From Actinomycetota bacterium (GTDB taxonomy: Bacteria; Zhuqueibacterota; Zhuqueibacteria; Residuimicrobiales; Krinioviventaceae): 11,433 nt of DNA. Position 1 is the stretch's first letter. Every line of letters starts with the position of its first letter. The notes below the pieces were generated by a model, which saw only the letters and a program-made list of their open reading frames with translations, did not search any database and was not told the DNA's origin. Of this stretch, positions 5,925 to 11,433 are shown piece after piece. The position numbers and the translations under genes are program-made. The DNA lies in assembly GCA_011682565.1 (NCBI GenBank), contig JAACEJ010000045.1, positions 1 to 11,433 on the forward strand. Direction: 5' to 3'.

Positions 5925-6956
5925 TTGGATTATAAAGAGAGAGCGACATATCCCGAGCCGTTGAACGGTGAGAATGAGATAGAACTCACGTTACGGCCTT
6001 TTAGCCTGGACGATTTCATCGGGCAAACAAAGCTAAAATCGAATTTAAAGATTTTTATTCGTGCGGCTTTGGAACGCGGCGAATCGCTCGATCATGTGAT
6101 TTTTCACGGCCCGCCGGGTCTTGGCAAAACAACATTGGCCAATATCATTGCCCAGGAAATGGGCGCGAATATGCGAACGACATCAGGCCCTGCGCTGGAA
6201 AGACCTGCCGATCTGGCCGGTTTGCTCACCAATTTGGGTGAACGCGATGTGCTTTTCATAGATGAAATTCATCGTCTCAATCGTGTGATCGAAGAATATC
6301 TTTATCCGGCAATGGAAGATTACAAACTGGATATTATTATAGATAAAGGCGCTAATGCGAGGACAGTGCAACTCAAGCTGCCGAATTTTACCCTGGTTGG
6401 TGCGACAACGCGTGCCGGGCTGATCACATCACCACTCAGAGCACGATTTGGCGTTTCGTTCCGTCTTAATTTTTATCCGCCGGAAGATTTGCAGCATATC
6501 GTTTTAAGATCGGCAAAAATATTAGAGTATGAAATTGGCGATGAAGCTGCTTTGGAAATTGCCCGGCGGTCACGGGGAACGCCACGGGTTGCCAACAGGC
6601 TGTTGCGGCGTATACGGGATTTTGCCCAGATTCAGGGGCTTAAAAAGATCGGCATGGAAATTGTGAATCATGCCTTGCTGCAAATGGATGTTGATGAACA
6701 GGGTTTGGATGAGATGGACAAACGCATCCTGCTATCGGTTATTGAAAAGTTTGGCGGCGGCCCGGTTGGTTTGAACACGCTGGCTGTTGCAATCGGGGAA
6801 GAGAGCGACACCATTGAAGAGTTGTACGAACCTTATCTTATTCAACAGGGGTTTCTAAATCGTACGCCTCGCGGCAGGGTTGCAACCGATCTTGCCTTTA
6901 AACATTTTAAGCGAAAAAGAACAGGTTCTCAACAAGAGAATCTTTTTGGACTGTAA
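5925..6956 (+). CDS. ruvB: Holliday junction branch migration ATPase RuvB
   Basis: RuvB is the AAA+ hexameric motor that pulls DNA through the RuvA-held junction. The 343-residue protein contains LRPFSLDDFIGQ at 23-34, the Walker A motif GPPGLGKTT at 62-70, Walker B LFIDE at 110-114, sensor 1 GATTRAG at 159-165, the arginine finger R174 (in LRARFG) and sensor 2 R221 (in RGTPRVANR). A C-terminal winged helix covers about 276-325 (GGPVGLNTLAVAI, then RTPRGR). The start appears to be TTG 5925: an in-frame TGA lies at 5916-5918 and no ATG or GTG occurs before the conserved LRP region. Only GAGA upstream could serve as a ribosome site, so initiation may depend on coupling with ruvA, whose stop is 24 bases earlier. 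The protein ends QENLFGL, a familiar RuvB-like tail. Confidence 0.96.
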   Translation: MDYKERATYPEPLNGENEIELTLRPFSLDDFIGQTKLKSNLKIFIRAALERGESLDHVIFHGPPGLGKTTLANIIAQEMGANMRTTSGPALERPADLAGLLTNLGERDVLFIDEIHRLNRVIEEYLYPAMEDYKLDIIIDKGANARTVQLKLPNFTLVGATTRAGLITSPLRARFGVSFRLNFYPPEDLQHIVLRSAKILEYEIGDEAALEIARRSRGTPRVANRLLRRIRDFAQIQGLKKIGMEIVNHALLQMDVDEQGLDEMDKRILLSVIEKFGGGPVGLNTLAVAIGEESDTIEELYEPYLIQQGFLNRTPRGRVATDLAFKHFKRKRTGSQQENLFGL

Positions 6957-7021
6957 AATTTAAGCATGCTTTCAGAGCTGCTTCTTTAATCTAATAGAAT
7001 TCAAATGGAGGTGACTGCGCG

Positions 7022-8050
7022 ATGAAACTATCCGATTTTAAATACAATCTTCCGGAAAAATTAATTGCTCAGTATCCAAGCGATCAGAGAGAAAAATGTC
7101 GTCTCATGGTTTTGGACCGGGAAACGGGGACGGCGCAGGAAAAAGTTTTCGAGGATGCGATCGACTATATGGAAGAAGGCGATTGTCTCGTGCTTAATGA
7201 AACCAAAGTTTTTCCTGCCCGTCTGCAAGGCACAAAAGATAAAACAGATGCAAAAGTTGAAGTCTTTTTGCTGCGTGAACTGGAGCAAAGCTTGTGGGAA
7301 GTTTTAGTGAAACCCGCTCGAAAAGTAAGGGTTGGCAACAGACTTTCCATTGGCAAAGATTTGACCTGTGACGTCATTGACAACACGGTTTCAGGTGGTC
7401 GTGTGGTACGTTTTAATTATGACGGAGATTTTTATGCAATGGTAGAAAAAATGGGGAAATCTCCGCTGCCCCCCTATATCAAGCGAGAGCCGGAGCCTCT
7501 GGATAAAGAGCGTTATCAGACGGTTTACGCCCGCGTGCGCGGAGCCGTTGCTGCGCCAACTGCCGGATTGCATTTTACGGAAAAAATGCTCAAAAAAATT
7601 GAAAAAAAAGGCGTCAAGGTTGTCAAGGTTGTATTGCATCTCGGTCTGGGTAGTTTCCGGCCTGTCGTTGTGGAAGACCTCGGGCGGCACAAAATGGATT
7701 CGGAGTATTATGCCATTAGCAAAGAAGCTGCTGAAATAATCAATGAAACCACGAGAAATAAAAAGCGTGTCATTGCTGTGGGGACGAGCGTGGTCCGTGC
7801 CCTGGAAACTGCCGTAACTTCGGAGGGCTGGGCAAAGTCGAACAGTGGCTGGACGGATAAATTTATTTTTCCTCCTTATGATTTCAAGATTGTCAGCAGG
7901 CTCATTACGAATTTTCACCTGCCAAGCTCTACATTGCTCATGCTGATTTCAGCTTTTGCAACGCGAGATCAGATTTTCAAGGCCTATCGTAAAGCGATCA
8001 GGGAAAAATACAAGTTTTACAGCTATGGCGATGCAATGTTCATTTTGTAA
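7022..8050 (+). CDS. queA: S-adenosylmethionine:tRNA ribosyltransferase-isomerase QueA
   Basis: QueA transfers and isomerises the ribosyl part of S-adenosylmethionine onto preQ1 at tRNA position 34, giving epoxyqueuosine. The 342-residue protein has the normal length and all conserved blocks: FKYNLPEKLIAQYP (6-19), CLVLNETKVFPARL (55-68), LPPYIKR (149-155), YQTVYA (165-170), AAPTAGLHF (177-185), LGLGSFRPV (207-215), IAVGTSVVRALE (251-262), TNFHLP (296-301) and SYGDAMFI (334-341). ATG 7022 has a strong site, GGAGGTGA, seven bases upstream. A 65-base gap separates it from ruvB. The cluster's tRNA-Tyr(GTA) is one of the G34 tRNAs that the pathway modifies. No preQ1 riboswitch was recognised upstream. 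Confidence 0.96.
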   Translation: MKLSDFKYNLPEKLIAQYPSDQREKCRLMVLDRETGTAQEKVFEDAIDYMEEGDCLVLNETKVFPARLQGTKDKTDAKVEVFLLRELEQSLWEVLVKPARKVRVGNRLSIGKDLTCDVIDNTVSGGRVVRFNYDGDFYAMVEKMGKSPLPPYIKREPEPLDKERYQTVYARVRGAVAAPTAGLHFTEKMLKKIEKKGVKVVKVVLHLGLGSFRPVVVEDLGRHKMDSEYYAISKEAAEIINETTRNKKRVIAVGTSVVRALETAVTSEGWAKSNSGWTDKFIFPPYDFKIVSRLITNFHLPSSTLLMLISAFATRDQIFKAYRKAIREKYKFYSYGDAMFIL

Positions 8051-8062
8051 AATGGAATTATT

Positions 8063-8761
8063 TTGAGTCATAAAGTTACTGCAATCATTGTGGCCGCCGG
8101 ATCCGGAAAGAGATTTGGCGGTCAGGTGAAAAAGCAATTTATGGAAATAAATGGTAAACCGGTTCTGAGATATACACTGGAAAGATTCCAAACCTGTGAT
8201 AAAATCGATGACATAAGTGTTGTTGTTCCTCAAGAGAGCATTCAATGGCTTACCTCCGAAATCCCCGATCGATGGGGAATTAGTAAAGTAAAAAACATCA
8301 TTTCAGGAGGCTCAGATCGTCAGGATTCTGTTTGGGCGGCGCTAAAGGAACTTGATGATGATGTAGAAATTGTAGCTGTACACGATGGTGTGCGGCCTTT
8401 TATTGCCTCTGCAATGATCGCAAAACTTGTTGACGCAGCCGGAAAATATGGTGCCGCGCTTGTGGGCGTGAAACCAAAAGATACGATTAAGCTCACGAGG
8501 GAAGCGGTCGTCATTGAAACGCTTGATCGCCGCAGTCTGGTGAGTGTACAAACGCCGCAAGTGTTCACAAGAGAGCTTCTTGTAAAAGCGTATCAAAAAG
8601 CCCAACTGGATGAGTATAAAAGTACGGACGACTCGGCGCTGGTTGAGAACCTGGGAGAAAAGGTGATTGTTTTAGAAGGGAGTTATCAAAACATAAAAAT
8701 CACTTCGCCCGAAGATGTTTTAATCGCTGAAGCATTTTTAAATCGGAATGCAAATAAATGA
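8063..8761 (+). CDS. ispD: 2-C-methyl-D-erythritol 4-phosphate cytidylyltransferase IspD
   Basis: IspD joins CTP and methylerythritol phosphate in the third step of the MEP isoprenoid pathway. The 232-residue protein has the nucleotide-binding start IIVAAGSGKRFG (8-19) followed by a KKQF segment, VHDGVRPFI (about 110-118), PKDTIK (about 138-143), the VQTPQVF block and TDDSALVE. Together these identify the cytidylyltransferase rather than a general sugar nucleotidyltransferase. The start is taken as TTG 8063, with GGA six bases upstream; the ATG at 8052 is out of frame and no in-frame ATG or GTG precedes the nucleotide-binding motif. It follows queA by 12 bases and overlaps ispF by four bases (ATGA). 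The next pathway enzyme, IspE, is not in the window. Confidence 0.95.
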   Translation: MSHKVTAIIVAAGSGKRFGGQVKKQFMEINGKPVLRYTLERFQTCDKIDDISVVVPQESIQWLTSEIPDRWGISKVKNIISGGSDRQDSVWAALKELDDDVEIVAVHDGVRPFIASAMIAKLVDAAGKYGAALVGVKPKDTIKLTREAVVIETLDRRSLVSVQTPQVFTRELLVKAYQKAQLDEYKSTDDSALVENLGEKVIVLEGSYQNIKITSPEDVLIAEAFLNRNANK

Positions 8762-9231
8762 GAATAGGACACGGTTTTGATGTTCATAAACTGGTGCCAA
8801 AGCGGAAATTGATTATTGGCGGTGTGGATGTTCCGTCAGATCGTGGCGCGCTTGGGCACTCGGACGCCGATGTTCTATGCCACGCCATTGGCGATGCACT
8901 TTTGGGTGCTGCCGGCTTGGGCGATTTGGGTAAACATTTTCCCGACACCGATCCTCATTTTGCCGGTATTTCGAGTTTGCTGTTATTAAAAAACATCATT
9001 GATCTTTTGAAGAAACGTTCTTGCAAAATTCAGAATATAGATGCAACCGTTATTTTGCAAAAACCTAAAATAGGCCCTTTTGTAGCCGAAATGCGAAAGA
9101 ACATTGCACTGGCCGCGGGTTTGGCAGTCGAACAAGTTTCTGTCAAAGCAACAACAACCGAAGGCCTCGGATACACCGGCACCGGTAAGGGCATTGCAGC
9201 ACATGCGGTTGTTTTAATTGAAAAAGAATAA
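8758..9231 (+). CDS. ispF: 2-C-methyl-D-erythritol 2,4-cyclodiphosphate synthase IspF
   Basis: IspF closes the cyclodiphosphate ring in the fifth step of the MEP pathway; it works as a trimer with a zinc ion at each active site. The 157-residue protein has the family length. Metal ligands are D8 and H10 (MRIGHGFDVH) and H42 (in HSDADVLCHA), with the conserved H34 nearby. KHFPDTDP (59-66) and KATTTEGLGYTGTGKGI (130-146) are the remaining active-site and CDP-binding blocks. ATG 8758 overlaps the ispD stop. Placing ispD and ispF together is frequent, and some bacteria fuse them; here they are separate but translationally linked. Confidence 0.96.
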   Translation: MRIGHGFDVHKLVPKRKLIIGGVDVPSDRGALGHSDADVLCHAIGDALLGAAGLGDLGKHFPDTDPHFAGISSLLLLKNIIDLLKKRSCKIQNIDATVILQKPKIGPFVAEMRKNIALAAGLAVEQVSVKATTTEGLGYTGTGKGIAAHAVVLIEKE

Positions 9232-9261
9232 TAATATTTAAAATCTCCTGAAAGATGAAGA

Positions 9262-10698
9262 ATGGCACTTTATGTCTATAATAGTTTGACAAGGCGGAAA
9301 GAAAAATTTGAACCTCTTCACGAAGGCAGGGTGCATATTTACGTGTGTGGTCCGACTGTTTACGATTATCCCCATATTGGCCATGCGAAAAGTTACATAT
9401 CGTTCGACATTGTTGTGCGCTACTTGCACTATTTGGGGTACAAAGTGCGCTATGTGCAAAATATCACGGATGTGGGGCATCTTCTTGATTCGGGAGAGGA
9501 CCGTATACTAAAGGGCGCAAAACGCGAACGAGTAGAACCCATGGAACTGGTTGAGCGTTACACCCGTGCTTATTTTGAAGCAATGGATGCGCTCAATGTG
9601 CTGCGCCCGGATATATCGCCTCACGCTGCCGCCCATGTCCCGGAACAGATTGAACTTGTGGAAACCCTTCTCAAAAAAGGCTATGCTTACGAGGTGAACG
9701 GCTCGATTTATTATGATGTCAGCAAATGGCCGGATTATGGCAAGCTTTCGGGGCGCAAGGTTGAAGAGCAGCAAGCCGGAGCCAGGCTGGAGGTGAATCC
9801 CGAGAAACGTCATCCCGCCGATTTTGCTTTGTGGAAAAAAGCCGAACCGGAACATGTTATGCAATGGAACAGCCCCTGGGGACGCGGCTATCCGGGATGG
9901 CATATCGAATGCTCGACGATGTCCATGAAATATTTGGGAGAAACAATCGATATCCACGGCGGCGGTATGGAAAATCAGTTTCCTCACCACGAATGCGAAA
10001 TTGCTCAAAGTGAAGCCGCCACGGGAAAACCGTTTGTAAAATACTGGATGCACAACAATATGGTGCTTGTTGATGGTGTTAAAATGAGTAAATCTTTGGG
10101 TAATTTTACGACCATATCACAGGCACTTGAAAAATACAGTGGAGAACAGATTCGTTTTTTCATCTTACAAACGGGCTATCGTAGTCCGGTAGATTTTAGC
10201 GACGAAGCCGTCAAGGCTGCAGGGCAGGGTCTTGAGAGATTGCAAACGACCTTGCGGAATATCAAACAATATCTCGATCGGGCGAAGGATGGCGCGGAAG
10301 CCCCGGTCGTTACAGAACTTTGCGCAAAGTACAGGTCTCTTTTTGAAAAAGAAATGGACGATGATTTTAATACTCCTGCTGCAATAGGTCAGCTTTTTGA
10401 GTTTTCAAAAGAAATTAACAAACTCTTGTCGGCCGATGCGGGGCTATCAAAAGAATCTGTTGATATCCTGTTTGCTACATATAAAGAATTATCACAAAAT
10501 GTGCTGGGGTTGCTGAAAGAGGGTGGAGTCGAGTCGATTTCAGTTACACCTTTTGTTGATCTGCTGATTTCTTTGCGTAATGAATTGCGAAATAGAAAAG
10601 AGTGGGGTCTTGCCGACCAAATTCGGGATGGGTTGATAAAAAATGGCGTGATCATTGAAGATAAAAAAGGTGCAAGCCGGTGGCGGTTTAAGGAATGA
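9262..10698 (+). CDS. cysS: Cysteinyl-tRNA synthetase
   Basis: CysRS charges tRNA-Cys with cysteine. The 478-residue protein has the class I HIGH motif at 38-41 (in YDYPHIGHAKSY) and KMSKS at 274-278 (in GVKMSKSLGNF). The zinc site that selects cysteine over serine appears complete: C29 (in VCGPTVYD), C217 (in HIECSTM), H242 and E246 (in HHECE). The C-terminal helical anticodon-binding region runs to the end, where RNRKEWGLADQIRDGL and KKGASRWRF are typical closing motifs. ATG 9262 lies 30 bases after ispF, with a purine-rich AAAGATGAAGA rather than a strong ribosome site. It is the last gene of the plus-strand run and is followed by a hairpin and the tRNA cluster. Confidence 0.96.
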   Translation: MALYVYNSLTRRKEKFEPLHEGRVHIYVCGPTVYDYPHIGHAKSYISFDIVVRYLHYLGYKVRYVQNITDVGHLLDSGEDRILKGAKRERVEPMELVERYTRAYFEAMDALNVLRPDISPHAAAHVPEQIELVETLLKKGYAYEVNGSIYYDVSKWPDYGKLSGRKVEEQQAGARLEVNPEKRHPADFALWKKAEPEHVMQWNSPWGRGYPGWHIECSTMSMKYLGETIDIHGGGMENQFPHHECEIAQSEAATGKPFVKYWMHNNMVLVDGVKMSKSLGNFTTISQALEKYSGEQIRFFILQTGYRSPVDFSDEAVKAAGQGLERLQTTLRNIKQYLDRAKDGAEAPVVTELCAKYRSLFEKEMDDDFNTPAAIGQLFEFSKEINKLLSADAGLSKESVDILFATYKELSQNVLGLLKEGGVESISVTPFVDLLISLRNELRNRKEWGLADQIRDGLIKNGVIIEDKKGASRWRFKE

Positions 10699-10709
10699 GT
10701 GATCTTGCC

Positions 10710-10748
10710 AAAATAATCAAAAAAAGACTTGATTTTTCTGATTATTTT
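10710..10748 (+). terminator. AT-rich hairpin after cysS, possible terminator
   Basis: AAAATAATCA (10710-10719) is perfectly inverted at 10739-10748 (TGATTATTTT). After one A/C mismatch, five more A-T pairs lead to a seven-base loop. The 3' arm is T-rich. The lack of G-C pairs makes it weaker than a classic terminator, but position and T-rich end fit the end of the cysS transcript. A possible promoter for the tRNAs overlaps it: TTGATT at 10729-10734, then TATAAA at 10749-10754, a rather short spacer of 14 bases. Confidence 0.5.
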
Positions 10749-10787
10749 TATAAATTATGTGGCTTTCTTTGTTTCACTATTTTCAAA

Positions 10788-10860
10788 GCCACCATAGCTC
10801 AGTAGGTAGAGCACCTCACTTGTAATGAGGCTGTCGCGGGTTCAATTCCTGCTGGTGGCT
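10788..10860 (+). tRNA. tRNA-Thr (anticodon TGT)
   Basis: The 73-base cloverleaf has a perfect seven-pair acceptor stem (GCCACCA with TGGTGGC, discriminator T), a D stem GCTC/GAGC, an anticodon stem CCTCA/TGAGG with loop CTTGTAA, and a T arm GCGGG-TTCAATT-CCTGC. The TGT anticodon reads ACA and other Thr codons by wobble. The CCA end is not encoded. It is the first of four tRNAs leading into tuf. Confidence 0.97.
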
Positions 10861-10877
10861 CGAAAAGAATGATTTAT

Positions 10878-10959
10878 GGGGAGGTTCCCGAGCGGCCAAA
10901 GGGAACAGACTGTAAATCTGTCGGCGAAGCCTTCGGAGGTTCGAATCCTCCCCTCCCCA
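10878..10959 (+). tRNA. tRNA-Tyr (anticodon GTA)
   Basis: The 82-base gene has acceptor arms GGGGAGG and CCTCCCC with discriminator A, an anticodon stem ACAGA/TCTGT with loop CTGTAAA, a long variable arm as expected for bacterial tRNA-Tyr, and a T arm GGAGG-TTCGAAT-CCTCC. G34 makes it a substrate for queuosine modification, linking it to queA upstream. CCA is not encoded. Confidence 0.97.
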
Positions 10960-10979
10960 CATTTTTGTAGAATTGGGCT

Positions 10980-11026
10980 TATCGGTTTCAGGTGATATAC
11001 TCGTAGTTCTGAGCCGATATTTTTTT
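10980..11026 (+). terminator. Intrinsic terminator inside the tRNA cluster
   Basis: TATCGG (10980-10985) with TCAG (10988-10991) pairs against CTGAGCCGATA (11009-11019), with one bulge or wobble, and is followed by seven T residues (11020-11026). It lies 20 bases after tRNA-Tyr and would end a tRNA-Thr/tRNA-Tyr transcript, so tRNA-Gly, tRNA-Thr and tuf would need their own promoter or read-through. Confidence 0.65.
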
Positions 11027-11033
11027 GTCTGTG

Positions 11034-11087
11034 GCAAAGCTGAAAAGGTGGTGCTTTGCGGTAAGAGTTTTCCCGATGCGAATCGGG
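11034..11087 (+). other. Two adjacent hairpins in the tRNA spacer, one with a GNRA loop
   Basis: GCAAAGC (11034-11040) pairs perfectly with GCTTTGC (11053-11059). Next, CCCGAT (11072-11077) pairs perfectly with ATCGGG (11082-11087) around the tetraloop GCGA, which has the stable GNRA form. No T run follows, so these are not intrinsic terminators. They may be part of a leader or small RNA before tRNA-Gly, or an intergenic repeat. No known RNA family was recognised. Confidence 0.5.
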
Positions 11088-11118
11088 GTGGCCGTGTGTG
11101 CTCCAAAAATATTTTTAA

Positions 11119-11192
11119 GCGGGAGTAACTCAGTTGGCTAGAGTCACAGCCTTCCAAGCTGTTGGTCGCGGGTTCGAATCCCGTCTCCCGCT
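11119..11192 (+). tRNA. tRNA-Gly (anticodon TCC)
   Basis: The 74-base gene has acceptor arms GCGGGAG and CTCCCGC with discriminator T, an anticodon stem ACAGC/GCTGT with loop CTTCCAA, and a T arm GCGGG-TTCGAAT-CCCGT. The D stem is ACTC/GAGT: the usual G10-C25 pair is replaced by A10-T25, and pairing is kept on both sides. It reads GGA (and GGG by wobble). CCA is not encoded. Confidence 0.96.
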
Positions 11193-11201
11193 CTTACGGC
11201 T

Positions 11202-11274
11202 GCCCACGTAGCTCAGTCGGCAGAGCGCATCCTTGGTAAGGATGAGGTCACCGGTTCGATCCCGGTCGTGGGCT
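11202..11274 (+). tRNA. tRNA-Thr (anticodon GGT)
   Basis: The 73-base gene begins nine bases after tRNA-Gly. It has acceptor arms GCCCACG and CGTGGGC with discriminator T, a D stem GCTC/GAGC, an anticodon stem CATCC/GGATG with loop TTGGTAA, and a T arm ACCGG-TTCGATC-CCGGT. It reads ACC and ACU, complementing the TGT isoacceptor at 10788. It lies 65 bases before tuf, a classic position. Confidence 0.97.
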
Positions 11275-11339
11275 CGGAGTGAGAAAGTAAATCATAAACA
11301 ATTGTTGGCTTTCTGGTGTCGATGCAAAAGGAGATTGCA

Positions 11340-11433
11340 ATGGCAAAGGAAAAATTTGATCGTTCAAAGCCCCATGTCAACATTGGGACGATAGGTCACG
11401 TTGATCATGGCAAGACGACGTTAACTGCTGCGA
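11340..11433 (+). CDS. tuf: Elongation factor Tu, first 31 residues (runs off right edge)
   Basis: EF-Tu delivers aminoacyl-tRNAs to the ribosome as a GTP complex. The visible protein begins MAKEKFDRSKPHVNIG and includes the P-loop GHVDHGKT at 19-26, which binds GTP. ATG 11340 has AAGGAG six bases upstream. The frame is open to the right edge. The tRNA-Tyr/Gly/Thr-tuf order is conserved in many bacteria, often followed by tRNA-Trp, secE and nusG, which would be expected just beyond the window. Only the start is seen, but the sequence is nearly diagnostic. Confidence 0.97.
   Translation, partial: MAKEKFDRSKPHVNIGTIGHVDHGKTTLTAA

Noticed and set aside
6957..7021. preQ1 riboswitch before queA
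   Set aside because: The 65-base gap shows no recognisable preQ1 aptamer pattern, only the ribosome site; queA is also rarely the target compared with queuosine-precursor genes.
7391..7918. A 175-codon open frame on the minus strand
   Set aside because: It lies wholly inside queA, whose conserved blocks are intact; no ribosome site or family likeness.
9508..10053. A 181-codon open frame on the minus strand
   Set aside because: It is antisense to cysS, including the codons for the zinc site, and shows no domain of its own.
10816..11157. A 113-codon open frame on the minus strand
   Set aside because: It runs antisense through tRNA-Thr, tRNA-Tyr and into tRNA-Gly; the tRNA folds explain the sequence and the translation resembles no family.

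Overview
The window looks like a stretch of ordinary chromosome from a bacterium of moderate GC content with a normal Shine-Dalgarno system (for example AGGAGG before yebC and AAGGAG before tuf). The order yebC-ruvC-ruvA-ruvB-queA-ispD-ispF-cysS, followed by tRNA-Thr/Tyr/Gly/Thr and tuf, is a housekeeping arrangement. Together with a SPOR-domain envelope protein and a UPF0158-like protein it suggests an FCB-group or related lineage, such as Calditrichota or KSB1-like bacteria. That placement is inference from gene content only. There is no rRNA, CRISPR array, transposase, phage gene or toxin-antitoxin pair.

Left part (1-2560, minus strand): an isocitrate dehydrogenase-family gene is driven by a near-consensus promoter (TTGACA, 17 bases, TATTAT). 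It is followed by lutA and the start of lutB, which encode iron-sulfur subunits of the LutABC lactate-oxidation complex. lutB runs off the left edge. A GC-rich hairpin sits between the dehydrogenase and lutA. The genes may form one carbon-oxidation unit.

Middle part (2616-4048, plus strand): a predicted exported or lipid-anchored SPOR-domain protein is followed by a 69-residue protein that resembles only the N-terminal half of UPF0158 proteins. Then come about 560 bases with no gene. These hold a strong but orphan intrinsic terminator, a REP-like palindrome, a 14-base direct repeat 401 bases apart, and a 169-base segment bounded by imperfect 25-base inverted repeats with a 9-base direct repeat just outside. 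The last resembles a decayed MITE and is the most unusual structure in the window.

Right part (4049-10698, plus strand): eight tightly spaced housekeeping genes form a probable operon or two. They are yebC (translation or regulatory factor), ruvC-ruvA-ruvB (Holliday junction processing), queA (queuosine), ispD-ispF (MEP isoprenoid pathway) and cysS (cysteinyl-tRNA synthetase). ruvC/ruvA and ispD/ispF overlap as ATGA. ruvB and ispD appear to start at TTG.

Right end (10699-11433): an AT-rich hairpin follows cysS. tRNA-Thr(TGT), tRNA-Tyr(GTA), tRNA-Gly(TCC) and tRNA-Thr(GGT) then lead into tuf (EF-Tu, cut by the right edge). The tRNA cluster is split by a 159-base spacer that contains an intrinsic terminator and two further hairpins. 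No previously undescribed multi-gene system is evident; the novelty, if any, lies in the non-coding stretches.
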